Shown: piece by piece, positions 8,992 to 18,118 of the stretch
How the letters are laid out: every line of letters begins with the position of its first letter
Position numbering within the stretch: position 1 is the stretch's first letter
Origin: DASPGQ01 sp035457705
Lineage (GTDB): Bacteria > Acidobacteriota > Vicinamibacteria > Marinacidobacterales > SMYC01
Reading direction: 5' to 3'
Assembly (NCBI GenBank): GCA_035457705.1
Contig: DATIBD010000015.1
Span: forward strand, 1-64,000
Length of the DNA stretch: 64,000 nucleotides
The notes under the pieces: model-generated
Seen by the model: only the letters and a program-made list of their open reading frames with translations
Told to the model about the DNA's origin: nothing
Databases searched by the model: none
Made by a program: the position numbers and the translations under genes

Positions 8992-11900
8992 ATGAACTTG
9001 CCACGTTTTGCCATTCGGCGCCCCATCACCGTGACCATGGTGTGCTCCGTCGCCATTCTCCTGGGCGGGATTTCTTTCACCCTCCTTCCCGTGGATCTCA
9101 TGCCCGATGTCGAGTTCCCTACGATTACCGTCGTCACCGAGTATCCGGGCGTCGCGCCCGAGGAGATGGAGACCCTCGTTACTCGGCCCATCGAACGATC
9201 CATCAGCTCGGCCCCGGGCGTCGAAGAGATTACCGCCACGTCCTCCGAGGGCCAGAGCCGCGTTCAAGTCCGCTTCGAGTGGGGAACGAACCTGGATGAG
9301 GCGGCCAATGAGATACGAACCCGTGTCGACCGCCTGAGGAACACGCTTCCCGAGGATGCGGAGCCGCCCAGTCTGTTCAAGTTCGACGTCTCGCAGTTCC
9401 CCATTCTCTTCATGGCCGTATCGGGAGATCGCGATCCCAAAGATCTACGGCAATTCATCGAGGATCAGATCCTCTACCGCCTCGAGCGGGTGCCGGGTGT
9501 CGCCGCGGCGGACGTTCGCGGTGGGCTTCGTCGCGAGATTCACGTGGATCTCTCGCTCGAACGGCTGAGGGGATACAGCTTGTCCATTCGCGACGTCGTC
9601 AACGTGCTCCGGCGCGAGAACCTCAACGAGCCCGTCGGTCCGGTCGAGGAGGGGGACTTCGAGCTCCTGCTTCGCACCCAGGGCGAGTTCCAAACGGTGG
9701 AGCAGATCCAGAACATCGTTCTCACGGTTCACGACGGAGTCCCCGTCTACGTGAAGGACGTAGCTCGCGTCGAGGACTCCCACGAGGAGATCCGTGACGT
9801 CGTCCGCGTAGATGGCAGACCCGGCATCCGGCTGTCGGTGAGAAAGCAGGCGGGAGCGAACACCGTAACTGTGGCTCGTGCGGTGAAAGCGGAGTTGGAG
9901 CGGATCAACCGGGACTACCCCGACATCACCGCGACTCCGATCATGGACCAGTCGGAGTTCATCGAGCAATCGATCCGCAACGTGCGCGATGCGGCGATAT
10001 CCGGCTCCATCCTCGCGGTTCTCGTCCTCTTCGTCTTTCTCCGCAACATAAGGAGCACGTTCGTGATCGCCGCATCCATCCCCATCGCGGTCATCTCGAC
10101 GTTCGCGCTCATGTATTTCAACGGATTCACGCTGAACACGATGTCGTTCGGCGGTCTCGCCCTCGGTGTGGGCATGCTGGTGGACAACGCCATCGTCGTT
10201 CTCGAGAACGTCTTTCGACACCGGGAGTCGGGTCGTTCGCGCTATGATTCCGCGGTCGAAGGGACGAACGAAGTCTCCTCGGCCATCGTCGCCTCCACTC
10301 TCACCACGATAGCCGTCTTCGTGCCGCTTGTCTTCCTCACTGGCATGTCGGGCATCATGTTCCAGCAGCTTGCCTACGTCATTGCCTTCGCGCTCTTTTC
10401 GTCACTCGTCGTCGCCCTGACGGTCATCCCCGTCCTCTGCTCGAAGTATCTTCGGGTGGCAGAGCCCGACGCGAACCGACATCCCATCCTCCAGCGGATC
10501 GTGCACCGGAGTGGTGAGTTTCTGACGGCCCTCGATGCCGAATATCAGGGGCTCATCCGATGGGCGCTGGGCCATCGTCGATCGGTGGCGTGGGGTACGG
10601 GGCTCCTGCTCGCGGGGAGCCTCCTTCTCGCTCCAATGGTCGGCTTCGAGCTCATGCCCGAGACCGACGAAGGCGAGGTGAGGTTGACGCTCGAGCTGCC
10701 TGCGGGAACTCGCGTCGAGGTGACCGAAGCGGTGGCTCTAGAAGTCGAATCGATGGTTCTTCGGGAGGTGCCCGAAGCCGAGCACGTCCTAACCGAGGTC
10801 GGTGGCGGCGGCTGGCGGGAGTCCTCCACCCATCGTGCGAACATTCGCATCCAGCTCGTCGATCAAACTCAGCGCGACCGTTCGACTCAGGAAATCGCAA
10901 ACGCTCTGCGGCCGCATCTCGTGAAACGTCCGGGAGTCCTCGCGTTTGCCCGGGCGAGCGGGGGTATGTTTCTCATGAGAATGGGACGGGGTGGAGAGGA
11001 TCGTATCTCCGTCGAGATCCGAGGGCACGACATGCAGATCGCGAACGAGCTCGCCCTTCAGGTCAAGGAGATCGTCGAGAACGTTCCCGGGGTTACCGAC
11101 GCTCAAGTCAGCCGCCGTGAGGGGATGCCCGAGATGCTGGTGACCGTCGACCGCGACAAGGCGGCGACCATGGGTCTCAACGTCTCGGACCTCGCCGACG
11201 CTCTGCGCACCACGGTGGGAGGCCGCATCGCGTCGATGTTTCGCCAGGCCGGAAACGAGTACAACATCCTCGTTCGCCTCCAGGAGGAGGATCGCCGGGA
11301 CCTCGCCTCGGTCGAGCAGGTGCCGATGTATACGCCAGTCGGTCAGACCGTGCCGGTCTCGAGTCTCGTCCGAATGCAGCGGCGAGAGGGGCCCGTGAAT
11401 ATCGAGCGGAAGGATCAGGAGCGCATCGTCACCGTGACCGCCAATTTTGCCTCACGCGATCTCGGAAGCATCATGGGAGATATTGAAAGCGGGATCCGCA
11501 ACCTCACCCTTCCTCCGGAGTTCACGATTCTCTTCGGCGGCGAGTACGAGGAGCAGCAAAAGGCGTTTCGCGGGCTCATGTTATGTCTCGTACTTGCGGT
11601 CATCCTGGTTTACATGGTCATGGCGGCGCAGTTCGAGTCCCTGAGAGATCCGCTGGTCATTCTCTTCTCCATTCCTTTGGCCGCCATCGGCGTCATCTTG
11701 ATGCTGTTCTTGACCGACACGACGTTCAACATCCAGGCTTTCATCGGTGCCATCATGCTCGCCGGAATCGTGGTGAACAACGCGATCGTTCTCGTCGATT
11801 ACACGAACCTGCTGCGCCGGAGGGATGGTCTGCCGCTTCGACAAGCCGTGGAGCTCGCCGGGCGCCGTCGCCTTCGTCCCATCCTCATGACGACCCTCAC

Positions 11901-12114
11901 CACGGTCCTCGCGATGATTCCCATGGCACTCGGCATCGGTGAGGGTGCCGAGGTGCAGGCTCCCATGGCGCGTGTCGTCATCGGGGGCCTGTCGGTATCG
12001 ACGCTCATCACCCTCATCCTCATTCCCACGCTCTACACCACCGTGGAGGAGAGAATCGCGGAGGAGCAGCAATCGGAGGAGCCCGCGACCGGGGCCGAGC
12101 CCGCCGCGGTGTGA
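8992..12114 (+). CDS. RND-family efflux transporter (HAE1-like inner-membrane pump)
   Basis: 1040-residue proton-driven pump. It begins MNLPRFAIRRPITVTM with TM1, has the periplasmic porter domain (VVTEYPGVAPEEMETLVTRP), and the TM4 motif GMLVDNAIVVLENVFRHRES in which the first of the two classic acidic residues is kept and the second is Asn. The second half repeats the fold (PLAAIGVILMLFLTDTTFNI, GIVVNNAIVLVDYTNLLRRR). I choose ATG at 8992, preceded by AAGGAG 12 nt upstream; an in-frame start at 8947 would overlap the adaptor gene. Predicted to expel hydrophobic compounds or drugs. Hydrophobe class rather than heavy metal is inferred from the absence of the CzcA-type motifs. Confidence 0.93.
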   Translation: MNLPRFAIRRPITVTMVCSVAILLGGISFTLLPVDLMPDVEFPTITVVTEYPGVAPEEMETLVTRPIERSISSAPGVEEITATSSEGQSRVQVRFEWGTNLDEAANEIRTRVDRLRNTLPEDAEPPSLFKFDVSQFPILFMAVSGDRDPKDLRQFIEDQILYRLERVPGVAAADVRGGLRREIHVDLSLERLRGYSLSIRDVVNVLRRENLNEPVGPVEEGDFELLLRTQGEFQTVEQIQNIVLTVHDGVPVYVKDVARVEDSHEEIRDVVRVDGRPGIRLSVRKQAGANTVTVARAVKAELERINRDYPDITATPIMDQSEFIEQSIRNVRDAAISGSILAVLVLFVFLRNIRSTFVIAASIPIAVISTFALMYFNGFTLNTMSFGGLALGVGMLVDNAIVVLENVFRHRESGRSRYDSAVEGTNEVSSAIVASTLTTIAVFVPLVFLTGMSGIMFQQLAYVIAFALFSSLVVALTVIPVLCSKYLRVAEPDANRHPILQRIVHRSGEFLTALDAEYQGLIRWALGHRRSVAWGTGLLLAGSLLLAPMVGFELMPETDEGEVRLTLELPAGTRVEVTEAVALEVESMVLREVPEAEHVLTEVGGGGWRESSTHRANIRIQLVDQTQRDRSTQEIANALRPHLVKRPGVLAFARASGGMFLMRMGRGGEDRISVEIRGHDMQIANELALQVKEIVENVPGVTDAQVSRREGMPEMLVTVDRDKAATMGLNVSDLADALRTTVGGRIASMFRQAGNEYNILVRLQEEDRRDLASVEQVPMYTPVGQTVPVSSLVRMQRREGPVNIERKDQERIVTVTANFASRDLGSIMGDIESGIRNLTLPPEFTILFGGEYEEQQKAFRGLMLCLVLAVILVYMVMAAQFESLRDPLVILFSIPLAAIGVILMLFLTDTTFNIQAFIGAIMLAGIVVNNAIVLVDYTNLLRRRDGLPLRQAVELAGRRRLRPILMTTLTTVLAMIPMALGIGEGAEVQAPMARVVIGGLSVSTLITLILIPTLYTTVEERIAEEQQSEEPATGAEPAAV

Positions 12115-12127
12115 CGATCAATCGCCG

Positions 12128-13120
12128 TCAGGGAGTCAGTCGCTGCCGCTCTCGAATGGTGGCGTCTTCCGGTGGCACCGTCCCGTCGTCGACCCAGCGG
12201 TCGAGAAGCTCGAGCGCCTCTTGCACCGTAGGAATGTAGGTGGTGCCCGTCGCCATCGCGTCGATTTCCTCGCTCGAAAGACCCATTCGCGAGCCCGCGT
12301 ATTGGAACGACGAGATGGCGTCGTCATCGGACGAGATGTGCCAGGCTCCCTCGATCTGATAGAGCCTGTGGCGTGCGCCCTGCCCGCGGGCGAGCACTTT
12401 CCGCTTGTAGGCGAGAACCTCGGCGCGCACGAAGTCATCGAACGTGCCGACGACCTCGATGACCGGAACGCGGATGAGCCCCGAGGTCTCGCGGCCGGGC
12501 CCTCCCGACCCCGCGCGTCCCACGCTCGATTGGCCGAGAAACGGCCAGAAGCGCCGCGCTTCGGGAGGTGTCGCGACCAATTCGGCATAGGCGCTCGCTT
12601 CGTCTTCATCGAGCGGCCACAACTCCGCCATCCGGGCGCGCCGCTCGTCCCCGGAACGGGCGTCTCCGTGGGCGCCGGCGATGATGACGACCCCGTCGAA
12701 TGCCGGTTCGGCCTCCTCCGCCGCCAGACGAGCGATGCCTCCGCCCATCGAGAGCCCGACGAGGTAGGTCCGAATCACGTTGCCGAGGCGCTCTCGCATC
12801 AGATCGGTGAAGGCCTTCGTCAGCGCGAGTCCTTCGGGCGTTCCGCCGATCCCGTCGCGGTCGAGGCTCGCGTAAGCGAACCCCCGACTCACCGCGTACA
12901 CGCCGACCACATCGTCGAGAGCGGTCTCATCGGTTCCCATCACCCGACCGTCGCGCGAATGGGCTTCGCCTCCGCTTCCGCCGTGGGCGCCGATGACGAG
13001 CTTCCGATTCCACTCGTCCGGGACGCGCAGGACGTAGCGTTTCTCGTAGCGTAGGTCGTCCACGGGGATCTCGATGGTGTCGGTAGTGGAGTAGAGCGCG
13101 AGCGCGAGGAGCCATGACAT
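12128..13120 (-). CDS. Alpha/beta-hydrolase (polyhydroxybutyrate depolymerase/feruloyl-esterase-like)
   Basis: 330-residue serine hydrolase. GAHGGSGGEAHSRDG forms the oxyanion-hole region, VGLSMGGGIARLAAE carries the nucleophile Ser124, a later Asp lies in IEVVGTFDDFV and the catalytic His is in QIEGAWHISSDDD. The N terminus is short and hydrophobic (MSWLLALALYSTTDT), a weak possible signal peptide. I choose ATG at 13120 because upstream codons run into the divergent S9 peptidase gene; the gene also ends 13 bp from the convergent RND gene. The esterase-like context with the S9 peptidase suggests extracytoplasmic degradation of polymers or peptides, but the substrate is not determinable. Confidence 0.78.
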   Translation of the reverse strand: MSWLLALALYSTTDTIEIPVDDLRYEKRYVLRVPDEWNRKLVIGAHGGSGGEAHSRDGRVMGTDETALDDVVGVYAVSRGFAYASLDRDGIGGTPEGLALTKAFTDLMRERLGNVIRTYLVGLSMGGGIARLAAEEAEPAFDGVVIIAGAHGDARSGDERRARMAELWPLDEDEASAYAELVATPPEARRFWPFLGQSSVGRAGSGGPGRETSGLIRVPVIEVVGTFDDFVRAEVLAYKRKVLARGQGARHRLYQIEGAWHISSDDDAISSFQYAGSRMGLSSEEIDAMATGTTYIPTVQEALELLDRWVDDGTVPPEDATIRERQRLTP

Positions 13121-13147
13121 CGAGCCAAGCGTAGCACGAGTTCCTTC

Positions 13148-13153
13148 TATAAT
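13148..13153 (+). promoter_or_regulatory. Perfect -10 hexamer upstream of the S9 peptidase gene
   Basis: TATAAT at 13148-13153 lies 22 bp before the start codon, with AAGGAGG (ribosome-binding site) at 13163-13169. No good -35 is found at 16-18 bp spacing, so it may be an activator-dependent or weak promoter. It sits in the 54-bp divergent gap between the hydrolase and the peptidase. Confidence 0.4.
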
Positions 13154-13174
13154 TGCGTTCGCAAGGAGGCCCTG

Positions 13175-15175
13175 ATGGTCATACCCGCTCTGGCATTCGC
13201 GCTGCTCGCTCTGCACGTGCCCACGATCGACGAGCTCATCGAGCTCGAGTTTCCCGGCGAAGTCGCGATCTCGCCGGACGGCGCGCTCGTGGCCTACACA
13301 GTGACCGAGACCAACTGGGAGGCCGATCGTTACGAGCGCGAGATCTGGCTCGCCCGCCGGGACCAGCCACCGTTTCAGCTCACCCGCGCCGAACGGTCGA
13401 GCTTCTCGCCAAGTTTTTCGCCCGACGGGAAATGGATCGGCTTCCTTTCCGATCGCACCGAGAAGAGGCAGCTCTATCGCATTCCGGTCGCGGGCGGCGA
13501 GGCCGAGCAGCTCACTGTCAGGGAAGATGGAGTCGAGGACTTCGAATGGGCGCACGACGGCGCCTGGATGGCGGTCACGGCCGCCGATCCGAAGAGCGAC
13601 GCGATGAAAGAGCGCGAGAAGAGGTTCGGAGACTTCTCTTGGGAGGACGAAGACCACCGCATGACCCGCCTCTACAAGCTGGATCTGGGCTCACGGGTCC
13701 TCGAAGGCCTGACCGAGGGCGAGGCCGTTACCGTCGACAGCATCGCGATCTCGCCCGATGGGCGATTCGTCGCGTTCTCGGCGCGTCCCTCTCCGGACGT
13801 GGCGGCGTATTTGCTCTCGGATTTGTATGTAACCGACGTCGAGTCCAGGAGAACGAGGCTCATCGTCGGCTGGCCCGGAGCCGACGGCTCGCCTCGTTGG
13901 TCACCGGACGGTACTCGGATCGCCTTCGTGACATCGGGGGGTGTGGAGACTTATTACGGAAACGATGAGATCGCCGTCGTGAGCCCATCGGGAGGCGACC
14001 CTGCCATCATCACGGGGAGCTTCGACGAAGATCCCCGGCTCCTCACCTGGCGCCGCGACGGCATCTACTTCCTGGCGTCGGCCCGCACCGAGCGTCACCT
14101 GTATCGCTTGTCGGAAGACGGATCCGACGTGACGCGGCTCTCGGGCGACGCCTGGGTTTTCGGCTCCGTCTCGCTCGCGAGCGACGCGCCCGAGCTGGCC
14201 TTTACCGCCGATCGGTTCGAACGGTTCACCGAGGTCTACCGATCGAAGCTGGACTCGATCGCACCCGCACCCGTCACCGATTTCGATGCGCAGCTCGCCG
14301 ATCTCGCGCTCGGGCATCGCGAGGTGATTTCATGGGAATCGACGGACGGTACCACGATCGAGGGCGTGCTCGTGAAACCCGCCGACTTCGACTCTAACAG
14401 GAAATACCCGCTCCTTTTCAAGATTCACGGAGGACCCACCGGCGTCGATAGCCAGCAGAAGCTCCCCGGCTCCGACCGCCGGTACTACCCCATCGAACGG
14501 TTCGTCGCCAAAGGTTCCCTCGTGCTCATGGTGAATTATCGTGGAAGCGCCGGTTACGGGGCCGCGTTTCGCGCTTTGAACGTTAGAAATCTCGGTATCG
14601 GCGATGCCTGGGACGTCGAGTCCGCCCTCGATCGACTCATCGATCAGGGCATCGTCGATCCCGAGCGCGTCGGCACGATGGGGTGGAGCCAGGGCGGCTA
14701 TATCTCCGCCTTCCTGACGACGCACTCGAGCGCCCGCTTCCGGGCGGCATCGGTCGGCGCGGGCATCTCCGACTGGATGACGTATTACGTCAACACCGAC
14801 ATCCATCCGTTCACGCGGCAGTACTTGAAGGATGACCCGTGGGACGATCCCGCGATCTACGAGAAGACGTCACCCATCACCTACATCAAGCGGGCCCGGA
14901 CGCCGACGCTCATTCAGCACGGTGAAAACGACGCCCGCGTCCCCATTCCGAATGCCTACGAGCTCTATCAGGGCCTCCGAGATCAGAACGTGCCGGTCCG
15001 CCTCGCGGTCTACAAGGGTTTCGGTCACGGCATCGACAAGCCAAAATCGAACCGGGCGGTCATGACGCACAACGAAGAGTGGTTCTCCAAGTGGATTTGG
15101 GAAGAAACCGCCGAGTCATCGAGTCCCGATCAAGGCAACGAGGAATGGAGCGGGGACGGCCGACGGATAAACTGA
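13175..15175 (+). CDS. S9-family prolyl oligopeptidase-type peptidase
   Basis: 666-residue serine peptidase. The N-terminal 350 residues form a WD40/TolB-like propeller with repeated ISPDG and FSPDG blades (AISPDGALVAYTVTE, FSPDGKWIGFLSD, ISPDGRFVAFSA, WSPDGTRIAFV). The C-terminal alpha/beta-hydrolase domain carries the catalytic triad Ser505 (GWSQGGY), Asp586 (HGENDARVP) and His618 (KGFGHG). This matches acylaminoacyl-peptidase/dipeptidyl-peptidase-like enzymes, which release short peptides. The first residues MVIPALAFALLALHV look like a signal peptide, implying export. Start ATG at 13175 has a strong AAGGAGG 5 nt upstream. Divergent from an alpha/beta-hydrolase gene. Confidence 0.92.
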   Translation: MVIPALAFALLALHVPTIDELIELEFPGEVAISPDGALVAYTVTETNWEADRYEREIWLARRDQPPFQLTRAERSSFSPSFSPDGKWIGFLSDRTEKRQLYRIPVAGGEAEQLTVREDGVEDFEWAHDGAWMAVTAADPKSDAMKEREKRFGDFSWEDEDHRMTRLYKLDLGSRVLEGLTEGEAVTVDSIAISPDGRFVAFSARPSPDVAAYLLSDLYVTDVESRRTRLIVGWPGADGSPRWSPDGTRIAFVTSGGVETYYGNDEIAVVSPSGGDPAIITGSFDEDPRLLTWRRDGIYFLASARTERHLYRLSEDGSDVTRLSGDAWVFGSVSLASDAPELAFTADRFERFTEVYRSKLDSIAPAPVTDFDAQLADLALGHREVISWESTDGTTIEGVLVKPADFDSNRKYPLLFKIHGGPTGVDSQQKLPGSDRRYYPIERFVAKGSLVLMVNYRGSAGYGAAFRALNVRNLGIGDAWDVESALDRLIDQGIVDPERVGTMGWSQGGYISAFLTTHSSARFRAASVGAGISDWMTYYVNTDIHPFTRQYLKDDPWDDPAIYEKTSPITYIKRARTPTLIQHGENDARVPIPNAYELYQGLRDQNVPVRLAVYKGFGHGIDKPKSNRAVMTHNEEWFSKWIWEETAESSSPDQGNEEWSGDGRRIN

Positions 15176-15234
15176 CGGTTGGCGCCGCGAATTTTCCCGG
15201 TTCCGAACATGATACTTGCCAGAAGGAGGTGATC

Positions 15235-15669
15235 ATGGGACAGATCCAGTGGGGAAAGCTGCTTCTGGGAGGGCTCGTTGCCGGGCTCATCATGAACGTG
15301 AGCGAGTTCGTTCTTCATGCCATCGTGCTCGCCGAGGATGGAGCGAAGCTCATGGAAGATTGGAACCGGATGGGCCTGAGTATCGAGCCGAGCCCCACGC
15401 TCCTGATGTGGCTCGTCGCCGCCACCTTCGCTCTCGGGTTTCTCGCCGTCTGGACCTACGCTGCCATCCGTCCACGCTTCGGCCCCGGTCCGGGGACGGC
15501 CCTTTGCGCCGGCCTGGCCGTCTGGGCCATGTCCTACCTCTACGCCGGCGTCTATGTCCACGCCGGCATCGTCGTGGTTCCGCCAAAGCTCGTCTGGCTT
15601 CCGGTCGTCTGGAGTCTGGTCGAGGTGCCCATCGCGACCGTGGCGGGAGCGTTTCTTTACAAGGAGTAA
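15235..15669 (+). CDS. Small integral membrane protein (four TM segments)
   Basis: 144-residue membrane protein of unknown function. Hydrophobic segments at about residues 8-30 (LLLGGLVAGLIMNVSEFVLH), 58-80 (LLMWLVAATFALGFLAVWTY), 88-110 (ALCAGLAVWAMSYLYAGVYV) and 118-140 (VWLPVVWSLVEVPIATVAGA). Start ATG at 15235 is set by AGAAGGAGGTGATC immediately upstream, one of the best ribosome-binding sites in the window; the longer in-frame reading back to 15079 overlaps the S9 gene and is rejected. It follows the peptidase by 59 bp and converges on the DUF4139 gene with a 10-bp gap. I do not assign a function. Confidence 0.75.
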   Translation: MGQIQWGKLLLGGLVAGLIMNVSEFVLHAIVLAEDGAKLMEDWNRMGLSIEPSPTLLMWLVAATFALGFLAVWTYAAIRPRFGPGPGTALCAGLAVWAMSYLYAGVYVHAGIVVVPPKLVWLPVVWSLVEVPIATVAGAFLYKE

Positions 15670-15679
15670 CGGAAGCGTC

Positions 15680-18013
15680 TCAGAAGGTCCTTTCGAAGGC
15701 GAGCTCCGTGACCAGGACGTCCAGCTCCTGCTGAAGCGCTCGCCGTTCGGCCTCGAGTCTCGCCTGCTCGGCGCGAATCTCGGCCAGTCGGTTTTCTTGC
15801 CGCTCGAGCTCGCCCACATAGCGCCGACGGAGCCCTTTCTCCTCGCCGCTGCCGCCGAGCTTTCCCAGGTTCTCGCGTAGCCTCTGCTGGTCGTCGAAAA
15901 GGCTCGTTCGCTCGGACTCGAGCCGCTGGAGCTCTTGGGTGACCGCAGCCACCTCCTCGCGCTTGGCAACCACTTGCCGAAGCACGCTTTCGACCTCGCG
16001 ATCGATCGAGCGCTCTTCGAGCCAGAGCGAGATCTGATCCGAGCTCACGTTCGAGAGCGCGTATGTGGTTTCGTGATGGCTCTCCTCCTGGACGACGAGC
16101 TCGGTGGTCACGCTGGGCGCGGCTTCCACGCGAAATCGATACTCTTCCCGGGTCGTTTCCGCGGGGGCGGGTGTCTCGACGATCGTCCAGTCGACCTCGG
16201 CCGGATGCTCGATGAGGACCACACGCGGATCGGTGTCCTGGTTTCGAACGGAATAGGCTGTCCTCCTCCTGAGCTTCACGTCCCGCCGCAGGACTCCCCG
16301 GCCGACGGCGACCCGCGTCACCTGCTCGGGCGCTCGTTCACGGCGAACGGCGACGTCGAGGTGCAGGTCGAGACCATAGCTGAGAATCCGTTTCTCCTTC
16401 GGCCGAATGACTTCAGTCAGACCCTCGCCCGCAAAGGCGTCGCCTTCGAGGACGGTGAAGCTCCCCGCGTCGAGGGTGAGGCCGGTCTCGTTCACGAGCG
16501 AAACGGCGAGGCGTGGCCGCGGGTCGCCGCTGCGTTCGTTGTATATCGATACCTTTTCTCCGGGGATCTCGGTCTGGACGATGGGGAGGAGTGCCGATCG
16601 GTTGCGCCCGATGTTGACGGGATGAGGAAGCCGATACTCGAACTGGTCTCCTAGGGAGGACGCCTGGGCGGCCTCGACGCGGCTTTCGCGAAGTGCCCGA
16701 GAAATCGGCGCCGGGGGAGCTGGCGAGGACGGGACACCACCTACGATACCGCCGGGGTATCCTCGTTCCATTTTCATCCGCTCGGCAGGTTCGAGCAGTG
16801 GGGACTCTCCAGTAACGGTCACCGTCTCGCTGATGCTATCCAAATCAAGTCGAAAGTCGAGTTGCCGTGTCCTTCCCGGCGCAACGATCACTTCGCGGTA
16901 CTCATGCGTCGAGAAGCCCACTAGGCTGGCGGATACGCGATACACTCCCGCCGGCACCCAGAGAACGAATCGGCCACCTTCGTCCGTGACGGCCATGCTC
17001 ACGGATTCTCCCGAGCGGTCGACTGCCTGAACTTCAGCACCAGGGAGCACCCCTCCTGCCGAGTCCGCCACCGTTCCCGCGATCCGCGTACCCTCCCCCG
17101 CGACGTCGAACGCCATCCCATGCGTTTGCGGCGCGACTTGCAGGCCCGCGGGGAGCGGAACCGTCGGCCGTCTCGAGTACACCGGCTGCGAGAGGTTCTG
17201 AATGAAGCTCACCGGCGCGCCGGCAACGAGAGACAGCTCGACGCCGTCCCAGTCCATGGCGCTCACGTTGTCCACGATCGCCCACCCCTGCAGCAGAGGT
17301 TGCTCTCCCTCTTCGAGAGCGAGGCGATAGGTCGTCTTCCAGATCGGAGCTTCGGAGGTGTAGCTGACCTGGAGCGAGCGCTGGCCGGGTCCAAGAGTCT
17401 CGATCTCGAGTCGCCTGACGTCCCGCTCGTGGGCCGTGCGCAGAAGATCGAGGTAGCGCGAGACCTGCGAGGAGAGCTCGGAATCGAGTAGGCGAATCGA
17501 AGCCGCAGAGCCAAGCTCGAGCGCCCGCACTTGCCCCTGGGAGGTAAAGACGAGCGCTTGCGTCCTTTCGACGGTTCCGTTCGAGCCTACCTCTCGCCTC
17601 TTCACTTCCGCGCTCATCAGTTTGCCGGACGCGACTCCGTCGCCGGTTTGGATCTCGACCTGAGCGCCCTTGATCTGATTCAAGAAGTACGTCAGACCGT
17701 CCGCCGAAGTGAGATCGAGGGCCATCGCCTCGAGCCTGCGGTCCAGAGGGGCGAGGGTGGTGTAGCTGACCCCAGCCACCTGGCCTCCCTCCTCGAGATC
17801 GATGACCGTGAGCGACTTCAACACGTCGTTTAGCTGCGAGCTCGGAAGCTCGATGGCCACGGCTCTTTCGCCGCGGGTCTGGCCCCGGTGCTCGAAGTAG
17901 CCGACGCCGTTCTTGTAAAGAACGACCTTCCTGATGGGCAACGGCGCTTCGGCTTGCGCAAACAAGGAGTGAGCCGAGGCGAGAAGAATGGTAAAGCAGA
18001 CAAGGATACGCAT
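15680..18013 (-). CDS. DUF4139 protein with inserted carboxypeptidase-regulatory-like domain
   Basis: 777 residues with a signal peptide (MRILVCFTILLASAHSLFAQ). Residues about 27-290 form the N-terminal DUF4140/DUF4139-like mucoidy-inhibitor domain (VVLYKNGVGYFEH, SYTSEAPIWKTTYRLAL). At about 307-392 a beta-sandwich carboxypeptidase-regulatory domain is inserted (IAGTVADSAGGVLPGAEVQA, VPAGVYRVSASLVGF) followed by the linker ISETVTVTGESPLLEP, a signature otherwise typical of TonB-dependent receptors of this phylum. DUF4139 then resumes (VSIYNERSGDPRPRLAVSLVNETGL) and the protein ends in a long coiled coil (about 690-775, Glu/Arg/Leu rich). Exported, probably periplasmic or outer-membrane associated. 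Function of DUF4139 is not known; minus-strand gene, apparently monocistronic. Confidence 0.85.
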   Translation of the reverse strand: MRILVCFTILLASAHSLFAQAEAPLPIRKVVLYKNGVGYFEHRGQTRGERAVAIELPSSQLNDVLKSLTVIDLEEGGQVAGVSYTTLAPLDRRLEAMALDLTSADGLTYFLNQIKGAQVEIQTGDGVASGKLMSAEVKRREVGSNGTVERTQALVFTSQGQVRALELGSAASIRLLDSELSSQVSRYLDLLRTAHERDVRRLEIETLGPGQRSLQVSYTSEAPIWKTTYRLALEEGEQPLLQGWAIVDNVSAMDWDGVELSLVAGAPVSFIQNLSQPVYSRRPTVPLPAGLQVAPQTHGMAFDVAGEGTRIAGTVADSAGGVLPGAEVQAVDRSGESVSMAVTDEGGRFVLWVPAGVYRVSASLVGFSTHEYREVIVAPGRTRQLDFRLDLDSISETVTVTGESPLLEPAERMKMERGYPGGIVGGVPSSPAPPAPISRALRESRVEAAQASSLGDQFEYRLPHPVNIGRNRSALLPIVQTEIPGEKVSIYNERSGDPRPRLAVSLVNETGLTLDAGSFTVLEGDAFAGEGLTEVIRPKEKRILSYGLDLHLDVAVRRERAPEQVTRVAVGRGVLRRDVKLRRRTAYSVRNQDTDPRVVLIEHPAEVDWTIVETPAPAETTREEYRFRVEAAPSVTTELVVQEESHHETTYALSNVSSDQISLWLEERSIDREVESVLRQVVAKREEVAAVTQELQRLESERTSLFDDQQRLRENLGKLGGSGEEKGLRRRYVGELERQENRLAEIRAEQARLEAERRALQQELDVLVTELAFERTF

Positions 18014-18118
18014 TGGGTTGATCCTCCGCTTCCAGTGTAGCGGCTTAGTCTCTTCTACCGCGCCGGCGCTGGAGATACGCCGTCGTGCTCGGGGAACCGC
18101 TTCTATTTTCTGCGGACT

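Noticed and set aside
8981..8996. CTAGCAGGCTCATGAA resembles the start of repeat copy A (15 of 16 bases)
   Set aside because: The match stops after the start codon of the RND gene; too short to be another copy and probably chance.
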